From: Cytophagales bacterium
Lineage (GTDB): Bacteria > Bacteroidota > Bacteroidia > Cytophagales > Cyclobacteriaceae
Assembly (NCBI GenBank): GCA_017303795.1
Contig: JAFLBR010000001.1
Location: forward strand, 582,879 to 646,878
DNA length: 64,000 bases
Direction of reading: 5' to 3'
Shown: piece by piece, positions 28,564-36,455 of the stretch
How positions within the stretch are numbered: position 1 is the first letter of the stretch
Layout: each line of letters starts with the position of its first letter
Notes under the pieces: model-generated
Told to the model about the DNA's origin: nothing
The model's input: only the letters and a program-made list of their open reading frames with translations
The model's database searches: none
Program-made: the position numbers and the translations under genes

Positions 28564-28587
28564 AAAATTCTGATAAGTATGGTGAGT

Positions 28588-29310
28588 CTACTTGCTTTTT
28601 TGTGCCGCAGGCAATAGCGAAAATTTTACCCACCCAAAAGAAGGTTCGTGTTGCAGGGCTTTTTCATAGGTATCAATGGCTTTATCGGTAGCGTCAGTTT
28701 TTGCATAAGCCTGCCCCAGCAACGCCAATGTATCGATGTAAAGCCAGTTACTTTTCAGTTGATCAGGTTTCGATTCAAACAAAGCAATTGATTTCTCAAA
28801 TGCTTTTACAGCTTCTTCTAAATCGCCACCAAAGGCTGCTGGTGTATAAAATTTATTAGTACCGTAAATCCGCCAGGCTAATGCCGATTCAGGTTCAAGT
28901 TTAATTCCTTTTTCAGCAAGACTGTTGCTTTTGCTGCCTAACAACATTCCCTTTAAAGAACTATAGGCAATCTCATTTCCATAAATGGCCGATAATATAG
29001 CTGGGGCCTCGCCACTTTTAGGATTTTGGGCCATGAATTCTTTAATCAGGTCTTTCGCAGTATCTACATGTTTATCAAACAAGGTTTCGTTTTGCGAAGC
29101 CATAGTTCCATTTAACAAGGAGTAGTAGGTAAATGCTAATCTCAATTTTTCGAATGAGTTTTTAGTTGGCAGTTTGAGTTGAGTAACAAGTGCTTTCTCC
29201 CACAGCGACTGCGAGCGCTGCAAGTAAGCCTGATACATCATTTCGTCTGTTTCAGTTTGAGCCATTGCAATGCTGGCTGAAAATATAAAAATGGCGAAGG
29301 CAAGTTTCAT
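28588..29310 (-). CDS. Secreted TPR protein
   Basis: A protein of 240 residues from the start at 29310. That start gives a proper signal peptide (MKLAFAIFIFSASIAMAQT); the longer open frame would overlap the upstream gene. Tetratricopeptide-like helices are visible in the C-terminal half (YIDTLALLGQAYAKTDATDKA, IDTYEKALQHEPSFGW, AVKAFEKSIALFES). Its start is 2 bases after the stop of the lipocalin-like gene, and the TonB receptor follows 24 bases downstream. This tight arrangement suggests an envelope complex or a shared stress response. The function is unknown. Confidence 0.75.
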   Translation of the reverse strand: MKLAFAIFIFSASIAMAQTETDEMMYQAYLQRSQSLWEKALVTQLKLPTKNSFEKLRLAFTYYSLLNGTMASQNETLFDKHVDTAKDLIKEFMAQNPKSGEAPAILSAIYGNEIAYSSLKGMLLGSKSNSLAEKGIKLEPESALAWRIYGTNKFYTPAAFGGDLEEAVKAFEKSIALFESKPDQLKSNWLYIDTLALLGQAYAKTDATDKAIDTYEKALQHEPSFGWVKFSLLPAAQKSK

Positions 29311-29312
29311 GG

Positions 29313-29810
29313 CTATTGTTTGGTTAGGTTCATTTGAATAAAATTCATCCACGTATTTCCATCAGCAGAAAACTCTCCGGTCTCCGTCCAGGAATTGCCT
29401 GATACGGTTATGAGGTATCGCATCTTACCTTGTGGTGTACTGAAGCCCCACGCATACTTGCCCGGTGCAGTTATTTCAAAGTAAGCTTCGGTGGTGCGGC
29501 CATCGTGCAGGTAAGAACGAAAGTTGAATTTGTTCTCCTGTATGTTAAAGTTTACAAGAGCCAGTGCATGATGTACAATCCGGTCGCCTGCTTTACCTAA
29601 ACCTTCAATCTGCAATACTGCGCCTTCAAGTTTAAATTCAATTTGTTCGTGTTGCTGTACTTGTTGAGGTTCATCAGGGCCCATCCGGTAGGAGGCAGTG
29701 CCTTTCCACTGCCCGGCAAGGGGTTCCAGTTTTTTCATTTCTTCTTTAAATGTTTGTGCTGCGGATTCTAAGCTTAGAACCACCGCTACAAGGATCATGA
29801 ACTTTTTCAT
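29313..29810 (-). CDS. Secreted lipocalin-like protein (DUF1579-like)
   Basis: A 165-residue exported protein (MKKFMILVAVVLSLESAAQ signal). The body is all-beta with the pattern LEPLAGQWKGTASYRMG near residues 28-44 and ends in GEFSADGNTWMNFIQMNLTK, resembling DUF1579/lipocalin-like barrels that hold small hydrophobic ligands or haem. The family assignment is tentative. It begins 12 bases downstream of a 15-bp palindrome that also sits in the promoter of the winged-helix regulator operon, so it is probably controlled by that regulator. Confidence 0.6.
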   Translation of the reverse strand: MKKFMILVAVVLSLESAAQTFKEEMKKLEPLAGQWKGTASYRMGPDEPQQVQQHEQIEFKLEGAVLQIEGLGKAGDRIVHHALALVNFNIQENKFNFRSYLHDGRTTEAYFEITAPGKYAWGFSTPQGKMRYLITVSGNSWTETGEFSADGNTWMNFIQMNLTKQ

Positions 29811-29822
29811 TTTTGTAAATTG

Positions 29823-29837
29823 GTTTATATTATAAAC
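29823..29837. promoter_or_regulatory. Operator palindrome, copy 2
   Basis: GTTTATA-T-TATAAAC is a perfect 7-bp dyad between the regulator gene's stop and the lipocalin-like gene's start. It matches the copy at 30756-30770 in both arms. On the minus strand both copies are followed at the same distance by AATTTACA. It is a likely binding site of the winged-helix regulator. Confidence 0.65.
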
Positions 29838-29854
29838 TAAACGACTAAAAAAAA

Positions 29855-30139
29855 TTACTTGCTGATATACTGTTTCAGTGCAGCCACATATTCCTCAAAT
29901 GCTTTAATGCCAGCTTTGGTAATCTTGCATGTGGTTAATGGCTTTTTTCCTTTAAAAGATTTTTCCACTGTAATGTATCCGGCTTCTGATAGTTTGTCGA
30001 TCTGTACACTCAGGTTGCCTGCGGTTGAATTTGTTTTTTCTTTCAACCATGTAAAATCTGCAGAATCCACACTCATCAGCAACGAGATAACCCCGAGGCG
30101 CAACTGCGAATGCAATAATGGATCTAAATCCTTAAGCAT
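29855..30139 (-). CDS. Winged-helix transcriptional regulator (HTH_34 type)
   Basis: A 94-residue DNA-binding protein with a winged-helix fold. Helix-turn-helix: VDSADFTWLKEKTNSTAGNL followed by SVQIDKLSEAGYITVEK (about residues 24-60); the wing is FKGKKPLTTCKITKAG. It resembles the small MarR/ArsR-like regulators of Bacteroidota that sit with membrane proteins. Its start overlaps the end of the upstream membrane-protein gene by 8 bases, indicating translational coupling. The perfect palindromes at 30756 (inside the operon's promoter) and 29823 (before the next gene) are its probable sites, implying repression of its own operon and of the envelope genes downstream. No sensor domain is visible. 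Confidence 0.85.
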   Translation of the reverse strand: MLKDLDPLLHSQLRLGVISLLMSVDSADFTWLKEKTNSTAGNLSVQIDKLSEAGYITVEKSFKGKKPLTTCKITKAGIKAFEEYVAALKQYISK

Positions 30140-30704
30140 GCTTGTCAGATTTTCTTAACATATAGCCAGGCACCAGATAGCCAAATGTTACGGCTGCTGC
30201 TGCTAATAGAAATTGAGTTTCGGTATCAACCATAAAAATGAGTGCGCCAAAAATCCAGAAAACAACTCCACCAACCATTAAGGGTTTAAACTTTAATAGC
30301 ACACCCGATAGCAGCGTGGGGACTGCACACATGCTTGTAATGATAGCACTTAATTGCCAGCCCATTTTTACACCGAAGAACCAAAAGATAAAACAGTTAA
30401 CACCAAAGCCAATCCAAAGCCATTTGTAAATACTGTCAAGGTGCGTGGATACGGTTGCTTGCTTGCCTTGCTTAAACCCATATACTCCGGAGATGATTGC
30501 GGCTACAATGGTAATCATAAACATCAGGTAGGGGTCGGCCACATCGGTAAACTTCAGTAACACATAAACGCCAAGGTTAGCAATTACAATTGTCCAGCCC
30601 CATAATAAAAAGTAGAAGCTGTTCCTTTGCATGTTGCCTTTTGCTTGTTGAATCATGGAGGTAATTACATCCAGACTTTGCTGCGGGGTTAGTTCCTTTT
30701 CCAT
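30132..30704 (-). CDS. Multipass membrane protein coupled to the regulator
   Basis: A 190-residue integral membrane protein with five or six probable helices (for example FYFLLWGWTIVIANLGVYVLL, MFMITIVAAIISGVYGF, WLWIGFGVNCFIFWFFGV and GGVVFWIFGALIFMV). The cytoplasmic N-terminus MEKELTPQQSLDVITSMIQQ is predicted helical. No enzyme motif is seen. It overlaps the regulator gene by 8 bases and may act as its membrane sensor, though that is inference. It is transcribed from a well-formed promoter whose spacer holds the operator palindrome. Confidence 0.75.
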   Translation of the reverse strand: MEKELTPQQSLDVITSMIQQAKGNMQRNSFYFLLWGWTIVIANLGVYVLLKFTDVADPYLMFMITIVAAIISGVYGFKQGKQATVSTHLDSIYKWLWIGFGVNCFIFWFFGVKMGWQLSAIITSMCAVPTLLSGVLLKFKPLMVGGVVFWIFGALIFMVDTETQFLLAAAAVTFGYLVPGYMLRKSDKHA

Positions 30705-30742
30705 AGTTATCGTTTTTTGGGTTTATATTCCTGATAACGGCA

Positions 30743-30774
30743 CAAATGTAAATTAGTTTATAATATAAACCAAA
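30743..30774 (-). promoter_or_regulatory. Promoter with embedded operator of the regulator operon
   Basis: On the minus strand TTTG (30774-30771), a 20-base spacer, then TACATTTG (30750-30743) matches the Bacteroidota -33/-7 consensus. The perfect palindrome GTTTATA-A-TATAAAC (30756-30770) fills the spacer between the boxes. A bound protein would block RNA polymerase, the layout of an autorepressed promoter. Confidence 0.75.
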
Positions 30775-30834
30775 ATATTTGAAAACGTTTGAAATATCGC
30801 TCAAAATCAGCATTTTTCGTTCTTACCAGAATGC

Positions 30835-30864
30835 TTGAAAGAGTAAGGCTAATGTTTACCTTGC
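30835..30864 (+). promoter_or_regulatory. Promoter of the amidohydrolase gene
   Basis: TTG at 30835-30837, a 19-base spacer, then TACCTTGC at 30857-30864, close to the -33 / -7 TAnnTTTG pattern. It lies 21 bases before the start codon. Confidence 0.5.
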
Positions 30865-30885
30865 ATTTAACCTAAAGCCATTACC

Positions 30886-32544
30886 ATGAAAAAACTCTTA
30901 CTCCTTACATTAATTCTATGCAGCACCGTGGTTGTGTTTGCACAAACCGAAGTGCAACGCGTTGAAAAACTGAAAACAGAAGCCGCAATCGAAGTTGAAA
31001 AGCTTGCGGTGTTGGGCCAGCAGATTAACGATATGCTTTTCAGTTTTGCTGAACTGGGGTTTCAGGAGTATGAGACTTTTAATTACCTGACTGCTTTACT
31101 TGAGAAGCAAGGCTTTAAAGTGGAGAAGGGTGTAGCCGGTGTGCCCACTGCGTGGATTGCCCGTTGGAGTTATGGTTCGGGTAAACCGGTTATTGCATTA
31201 GGTTCAGATGTAGATTGTATTCCTAAAGCTTCGCAGAAACCAGGCGTGGCTTATTCCGATCCGATTGTGGTAGGTGCGCCCGGTCATGGCGAAGGTCATA
31301 ACTCAGGACAAGCGCTTAACATCATTACTGCATTAGCACTCAAAAAAGTTATGGAGCGCGAAAAAATTTCAGGCACACTTATGTTATGGCCTGGTGTAGC
31401 CGAAGAGTTGGTGGGCACCAAAGCGTATTATGTTCGGGCCGGATACTTTAAAGATGTAGATGCTTGTATTTTTACTCACGTAGCCAACAACCTGGGTGTT
31501 GGCTATGGCGATGCTGGTCAAAATGGTCTTGTGTCGGTTCGGTTTAATTTTGAAGGTGCTGCGGCTCATGCTGCTGGTGCTCCCTGGCGTGGGCGCAGTG
31601 CGTTGGATGCCGTTGAATTAATGAACATTGGCTGGAACTTCAGACGCGAGCATCTTGAACTTACACAACGATCGCACTATGTAATTTCCGATGGGGGTGA
31701 TCAACCCAATGTGGTTCCTTCCAAAGCATCGGTATGGTATTACTTTCGTGAACGTACTTATCCAAACATTAAAAAGTTATTCGATATTGGAGTTAAGGTT
31801 GCCGAAGGCGCAGCGTTAATGACCGATACAAAATTTACCTACGAAGTGTTGGGTTCCGCCTGGCCCGGCCACTTTAATAAACCTATCGCGGAAGCCATGT
31901 ATCAGAATATGAAAGTGGTGGGCTTACCGAAATGGAGCGATGAAGATCAACTTTTAGCAAAGGCTACTCAGTTAGAATTAAAAGCACCAAACACTAACGG
32001 ACTTGCTGTTAAGTTGGATACGATCAGCTTACCTTCTCCAACCGGTTCGGTTAACATTATGGGCCGACAACTTATGTCAATGGGTGGTGGCTCTGATGAT
32101 ATTGCTGATATCAGTTGGACAGTTCCTACGGTTGTGTTGCGATATCCATCCAACATTCCGGGTTTGCCGGGCCACCATTGGAGTAATGCTATTTCGATGG
32201 CAACTCCAATAGCGCACAAAGGTATTGTATATGGCGCCAAGGCTGAGATTATGACCGTGTTGGATATGTTGTTAAAGCCCGAGTTGTTAGCCAATGCCTG
32301 GTCTTATTATAAAGATGAACAAACCAAAGAGTTGAAATATACTCCACTGGTAGGTGATAAAGATAATCCTGCCATTACCCTCAATAAAAAAATAATGGAG
32401 GATTATGCGCCCAAACTAAAACCCTTTTATTACAATCCGGCTAAGTACAAAACCTATTTAGAACAGTTGGGTATTGTATATCCTACTGTTAAACCGGAAC
32501 AGAAAGAAGAGTTAAAGAAATTAGAGGATAAAAAATCGAAATAA
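30886..32544 (+). CDS. Secreted M20-family amidohydrolase (AbgB-like)
   Basis: A 552-residue zinc peptidase/amidohydrolase resembling p-aminobenzoyl-glutamate hydrolase subunit B. It has a signal peptide (MKKLLLLTLILCSTVVVFAQ). Metal-site motifs are GSDVDCIP (about residue 107), GEGHNSG (near 132), VAEELVG (near 170) and FTHVANNLG (near 198). The dimerisation domain begins near VRFNFEGAAAHAAGAPWRG. AbgB proteins split aminoacyl-aminobenzoates; an exported version could process other N-acyl amides. The stop codon is followed after one base by the TTG start of the riboflavin synthase gene, so the two are cotranscribed. Confidence 0.88.
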   Translation: MKKLLLLTLILCSTVVVFAQTEVQRVEKLKTEAAIEVEKLAVLGQQINDMLFSFAELGFQEYETFNYLTALLEKQGFKVEKGVAGVPTAWIARWSYGSGKPVIALGSDVDCIPKASQKPGVAYSDPIVVGAPGHGEGHNSGQALNIITALALKKVMEREKISGTLMLWPGVAEELVGTKAYYVRAGYFKDVDACIFTHVANNLGVGYGDAGQNGLVSVRFNFEGAAAHAAGAPWRGRSALDAVELMNIGWNFRREHLELTQRSHYVISDGGDQPNVVPSKASVWYYFRERTYPNIKKLFDIGVKVAEGAALMTDTKFTYEVLGSAWPGHFNKPIAEAMYQNMKVVGLPKWSDEDQLLAKATQLELKAPNTNGLAVKLDTISLPSPTGSVNIMGRQLMSMGGGSDDIADISWTVPTVVLRYPSNIPGLPGHHWSNAISMATPIAHKGIVYGAKAEIMTVLDMLLKPELLANAWSYYKDEQTKELKYTPLVGDKDNPAITLNKKIMEDYAPKLKPFYYNPAKYKTYLEQLGIVYPTVKPEQKEELKKLEDKKSK

Positions 32545-32545
32545 G

Positions 32546-33133
32546 TTGTTTACCGGAATAATTGAATCAGTTGGAATAGTTAAGCAAGTTGAAGCTGAAA
32601 ACTCGAACGTTACTTTTTGTATAGAAAGTGAAATCAGCAATCAACTTAAAGTTGATCAGAGTGTTTCGCATGATGGTGTTTGTCTTACCGTAATAAAAGT
32701 GGAAGGAAACAAGCAGTGGGTAACAGCCATTCATGAAACATTACAAAAATCAAACCTGAGTGCTTGGAAAGTTGGCACACAAGTAAATCTGGAGCGATGC
32801 ATGATTGCCAACGGTCGGTTTGATGGCCACATTGTGCAGGGCCATGTGGATCAGGTTGGGGTGGTAAAATCCGTGAAGGACGAAAACGGAAGTTGGGTAT
32901 TTGATTTTGAATATGATGCTGCTTTAGGAAATGTAACAGTAGAAAAAGGTTCTATTGCCATTAACGGTGTAAGCTTAACTTGTTTTAATAGTCACGAGGG
33001 TGCATTCTCGGTAGCTATAATTCCCTACACGTTCGAGCATACGGGTTTTGGTAAATTAAAAGCTGGCGATAGGGTAAACCTGGAGTTTGATATAATTGGA
33101 AAATACGTAAAACGATTATTGAATAAATCTTAA
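32546..33133 (+). CDS. ribE: Riboflavin synthase, alpha chain (TTG start)
   Basis: A 195-residue riboflavin synthase that dismutates two 6,7-dimethyl-8-ribityllumazines to riboflavin. The two lumazine-binding domains begin at MFTGIIESVG (residue 1) and NGRFDGHIVQGHVDQVG (about 91). Key residues include the N-terminal FTGI segment and Cys47 in HDGVCLTV. The family's invariant MFTGIIE start places initiation at TTG (32546-32548), one base after the preceding stop; no ATG would keep these residues. Translation probably depends on coupling to the amidohydrolase gene. No other riboflavin genes are nearby. Confidence 0.93.
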   Translation: MFTGIIESVGIVKQVEAENSNVTFCIESEISNQLKVDQSVSHDGVCLTVIKVEGNKQWVTAIHETLQKSNLSAWKVGTQVNLERCMIANGRFDGHIVQGHVDQVGVVKSVKDENGSWVFDFEYDAALGNVTVEKGSIAINGVSLTCFNSHEGAFSVAIIPYTFEHTGFGKLKAGDRVNLEFDIIGKYVKRLLNKS

Positions 33134-33183
33134 ACTGATTGTGTACCTTGTTGCTACCTAACTAATCTAAACCCAAACTACCT

Positions 33184-33702
33184 ATGTTAGATCAACTCGT
33201 AAAACTAGTAGAGCAAAATGCCGGTAAGGCAATTGTTCAGAACGATGCCATTCCTAATAAATTCAACAATGAAGCTATTCAAGAAGTAGCAGGCGGAATT
33301 TTTAATGCCATGAAAGGGCAGGTGGCTCAAGGAAACATGCAACAAGTTGTTTCAATGTTTCAGGGTGGGGCCAATCAAAGTAGCCTGGCTTCTAACCCAA
33401 TGGTAAAGCAAATGATTGCTTCTGTAGCCGGAAACTTTGCTTCCAAGTTCGGAGTATCTTCCGCTCAGGCACAAAGTATTGTTTCCAACCTTTTGCCGGT
33501 TGTAATGAATCAGTTCGTAAAAAAGACAAACGATCCACAAGACAATTCATTTGACTTAACGAACATGATGCGGGGCATGAGTGGCAACAACAACCTGGAT
33601 GTTACCAGCATTCTGGGGCAGTTAGCTGGCGGCAGTAATTCAAAATCAAATCCACTTGGTGCGCTGGGTGGTTTGGCTGGAAAACTTTTTGGTAAGAAAT
33701 AA
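33184..33702 (+). CDS. DUF937-like (YidB-like) protein
   Basis: A 172-residue, Ala/Gly/Gln/Asn-rich, mainly helical protein. The pattern MLDQLVKLVEQNAGKAIVQN, PMVKQMIASVAGNFASKFGV and SIVSNLLPVVMNQFV fits the DUF937/YidB-like family of unknown function. The C-terminus is a low-complexity glycine region (GALGGLAGKLFGKK). There is no signal peptide or membrane span. It ends at a clear terminator shared with the convergent phosphatase gene. Confidence 0.7.
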   Translation: MLDQLVKLVEQNAGKAIVQNDAIPNKFNNEAIQEVAGGIFNAMKGQVAQGNMQQVVSMFQGGANQSSLASNPMVKQMIASVAGNFASKFGVSSAQAQSIVSNLLPVVMNQFVKKTNDPQDNSFDLTNMMRGMSGNNNLDVTSILGQLAGGSNSKSNPLGALGGLAGKLFGKK

Positions 33703-33721
33703 TTGATCCAATGTTAAAAAA

Positions 33722-33756
33722 GAAGGGCTGCTCAGGTTTGAGCCAGCCCTTTTTTA
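33722..33756 (+). terminator. Terminator after the DUF937 gene
   Basis: AAGGGCTG pairs with CAGCCCTT. An inner stem, CTCA/TGAG, continues it past a single bulged C. Six Ts follow. It overlaps the 3' end of the convergent PAP2 gene, whose last codons encode NKKGLAQT. Confidence 0.8.
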
Positions 33757-34319
33757 TTGCGGTAGCGCTGTAATAGTATTTGTGATACTTTAAAACTAAG
33801 GCCACCACACAAAAGTCCAATTGATCCACCCACTAGAATATCGCCCGGAAAGTGAACCCCTAAGTAAATTCGGGTGTAAGTCATTACCGCAGCCCAGAAA
33901 AAAATTACCCACATCCATTTAAAGTAATCGCGCAAGGCAAGCCAAACAAACAAGGCTACACCAAAAGTATTGGCGGCATGGCCGGAGGAAAATCCATACA
34001 GCCCACTCTTGTAGTTCTTAACGTGATGCAGAAGCCCCTCCAGTGTTGGATCGTGCGAGGGCCGCAACCGCTCGAAAAATGGTTTCATAAATGTGGAAGT
34101 GATCTGATCGCAAAGCAACACGGTTAGTGCGGCTCCAATCATAATAAACCAACCTTCTTTTTTATAGATTTTAAAAACAAGGTAAATCAAAAATCCGTAA
34201 AGCGGAATCCAGAACCACGTTTTGGTTATCCAAAACATTACCGGATCCAGCCAGTCGGTATGGTGACTGTTTAGCCAGATCAATAATTTTTTATCCCATT
34301 CAATCAGATTATCTAACAT
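33732..34319 (-). CDS. PAP2-family membrane phosphatase
   Basis: A 195-residue integral membrane phosphatase. All three PAP2 motifs are present: KPFFERLRP (KX6RP-like, about residues 79-87), GFSSGHAANTF (PSGH-like, near 110) and TRIYLGVHFPGD (SRX5HX3D, near 150). Membrane helices flank them. Substrates in this family include undecaprenyl diphosphate, phosphatidate or lipid A phosphate; which one applies is not determinable. It is a single gene, convergent with the DUF937 gene and divergent from the flavoprotein gene. Confidence 0.9.
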   Translation of the reverse strand: MLDNLIEWDKKLLIWLNSHHTDWLDPVMFWITKTWFWIPLYGFLIYLVFKIYKKEGWFIMIGAALTVLLCDQITSTFMKPFFERLRPSHDPTLEGLLHHVKNYKSGLYGFSSGHAANTFGVALFVWLALRDYFKWMWVIFFWAAVMTYTRIYLGVHFPGDILVGGSIGLLCGGLSFKVSQILLQRYRNKKGLAQT

Positions 34320-34405
34320 GGGTTAAAGGTAAGATTAATCGTGTAAACCTGTTCTTGAAAACCGGCCATAAATTGTACCTTGTACGCCTGTATTTGGCTT
34401 ATCGT

Positions 34406-35887
34406 ATGGAAAAATTTGATCTGGTAATTATTGGTGCAGGTCCTGCAGGTTATGCAGCGGCCATGCGGGCTATGGATTTTAAAAAGCGCACACTGCTTAT
34501 CGAAAAAAATAAGGTAGGTGGTGCTGGTGTTACAAACGGTGCGTTGTCATCTAAAACCTGGTGGGAACTTTCGCGCGAAGCTTCGGCTTTCCGTAAAAAC
34601 CTGAAACGTTACAATATTCAGGAGCCATCCATCAGCTTTAAAGAAATTCAAAGTGAAGTGCGCAAAGCTGTTGCTGAACGCAAAACTTTGCTGGAAGAAC
34701 ACATGCAGGAGTTGAATGCTTCGCGCTATGCAAACCTGCTGGTTTATAAAACGGGTCATGCCCGATTAATAACTCCACACGAGATTGAAATCACGAATGG
34801 TGCTCGGCAAGAAATAGTCTATGCCGAAAATATTATCCTGGCCACAGGAAGCAGACCACGGTATTTGCCAGAACTTCCTATTGATGAAAAGATTGTTCTC
34901 ACCAGCGAGGGCGTTGAAGACCTGGATGATTTTCCCGAGAGCATGGTGATTGTGGGAGCGGGGGTTATTGGTTGTGAGTATGCTACTATCTTCAGCGGAT
35001 TTGGTCGCACCAAAGTTCACCTGATTGACAAAGGCGATCGCATTTTACCTTTTGAAGATGAAGATGTGGTGCGCATTGTGGAACGCAACATGGAAAACAA
35101 CGGGGTGCTTATTCATCGCAACTCGAAGTTGGTGGGTATGAAAATTGTAAACGGCAGGGTAGAGTATGAATTGGAATATACCGATGGTAGCCGAAATACT
35201 TTTAACGTAGAGAAGGCGCTTGTTTCGGTTGGTCGTGTGGCGAATATAGAAGAACTTTGGACCGACAAAGTGGGTATTAACATAACCAAACGTGGAATTG
35301 ATAACAACGATACGCAAACCAATGTACCCAACATTTATGCCGTTGGCGATTTGACTGCCGATATTTCTTTAGTGAACGTGGGCGAGTTGGAAGGTCGCTA
35401 TGCAGTAGAAAGAATTTTTGGTAAACCCGATCGCAAACTGGTGTATGAAAACATCAGCACGATTATGTTTCTGAGTCCGGAAGTGGCTGGAGTAGGGATG
35501 AATGAAACCCAGGCACGTGAAAAAGGTATTGATTACAAAGTTGTAACGCTGGAGTATAGCACCATTAGTCGGGCAATAGCCAAACGGAATACCCAAGGTT
35601 TTATTAAGCTGTTGGTAACCTGCGATGATCATATGAAGATTTTGGGAATGAAGGTTGTGGGTCTTCATGCGAGTAGTGCTATTCAGGCAGTAGCCGTTTT
35701 GATTAGTATGGACAAAGGCATTGAAGAGTTAGCCGAGTGTGTGCATCCCCACCCTAGTATTACCGAAGGCATTCAGGAGTGTGTGCGCATGTTAATGGGT
35801 AAATCATTATTGAAGCCCGCTGGTTTGCGTGGCCGTTTATCCTGCCGCACCTGCATAAAGGGTGGTTATACCGATATTGAATTTTAG
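34406..35887 (+). CDS. Lipoamide-dehydrogenase-like flavoprotein lacking the redox disulfide
   Basis: A flavoprotein of 493 residues from the start at 34406, which gives the canonical MEKFDLVIIGAGPAGYAAAM; the frame is open 17 codons upstream. Domains: FAD Rossmann (1-150), NAD(P)-binding (VIVGAGVIGCEYATIFSGFG near 176), and dimerisation domain with VHPHPSITEGIQE near 453. The expected GGxCxxxGCxPSK active site reads GGAGVTNGALSSKTWW (about residues 38-53), with no cysteine at either position. It therefore cannot be a standard dithiol enzyme. The C-terminus carries an unusual CRTC pair (GRLSCRTCIKGG) that might replace it. Alternatives are a transhydrogenase-like or quinone-reducing function. 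The lipoprotein gene downstream starts 1 base after its stop. Confidence 0.85.
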   Translation: MEKFDLVIIGAGPAGYAAAMRAMDFKKRTLLIEKNKVGGAGVTNGALSSKTWWELSREASAFRKNLKRYNIQEPSISFKEIQSEVRKAVAERKTLLEEHMQELNASRYANLLVYKTGHARLITPHEIEITNGARQEIVYAENIILATGSRPRYLPELPIDEKIVLTSEGVEDLDDFPESMVIVGAGVIGCEYATIFSGFGRTKVHLIDKGDRILPFEDEDVVRIVERNMENNGVLIHRNSKLVGMKIVNGRVEYELEYTDGSRNTFNVEKALVSVGRVANIEELWTDKVGINITKRGIDNNDTQTNVPNIYAVGDLTADISLVNVGELEGRYAVERIFGKPDRKLVYENISTIMFLSPEVAGVGMNETQAREKGIDYKVVTLEYSTISRAIAKRNTQGFIKLLVTCDDHMKILGMKVVGLHASSAIQAVAVLISMDKGIEELAECVHPHPSITEGIQECVRMLMGKSLLKPAGLRGRLSCRTCIKGGYTDIEF

Positions 35888-35888
35888 T

Positions 35889-36455
35889 ATGCGAAAAAGT
35901 TTAGCAATAGTACTGTTGGTTATGATCATGCTTTCGTCATGCTCAATAAATAAACTTTATTCGCTTAAGCAAAGTAAAAAGCTATCAGAGTTTGAACAGA
36001 TTGATTTTCACGATCTAACTCAACGCTATATGTACAAAGAAGACAATGCCAATTCTATTGAAGGTATTTATGCAGTGTCGGTGGTGGTGTTGCGTAAGGG
36101 TAAACCATTCTTATCATCTACTGAGAGAGAAAAGATTGTTGAGCGAAAAGAGAATTACTCTACCGTAGCCATTATCCGCGATCCTAATAATGCTAATCGC
36201 GAATACCTCGAAATCTCCCTTGATAAAACACAACTTCCATCTTATTCAGTACGTGGCGAGTTTACCAAACTGGCCGAATCAAACTTGTTGATCTACCGCC
36301 ATTTTGAACCACGTAAACAGGTAACAACCTATACTTTTACCTATGATGGTGTTCGGGATATGCTGGAAGGTGTTCGGAAAGAAAATTCGGGTAACTCAGA
36401 GTTTACGTACACGCTTACGTATGCTAAACTCCATCCTAAGAAGATAAAGCTTTAA
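35889..36455 (+). CDS. Lipoprotein of unknown function
   Basis: A 188-residue lipoprotein from the start at 35889 (MRKSLAIVLLVMIMLSSC, lipobox LSSC, Cys18). A longer frame would overlap the flavoprotein gene. I do not recognise the domain; the sequence is mixed alpha/beta with YAVSVVVLRKGKPFLSSTER in the middle and YTFTYDGVRDMLEGVRKE near the end. Its start lies 1 base after the flavoprotein stop, indicating an operon. Its end overlaps the end of the convergent deiodinase-like gene by 4 bases. Confidence 0.75.
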   Translation: MRKSLAIVLLVMIMLSSCSINKLYSLKQSKKLSEFEQIDFHDLTQRYMYKEDNANSIEGIYAVSVVVLRKGKPFLSSTEREKIVERKENYSTVAIIRDPNNANREYLEISLDKTQLPSYSVRGEFTKLAESNLLIYRHFEPRKQVTTYTFTYDGVRDMLEGVRKENSGNSEFTYTLTYAKLHPKKIKL

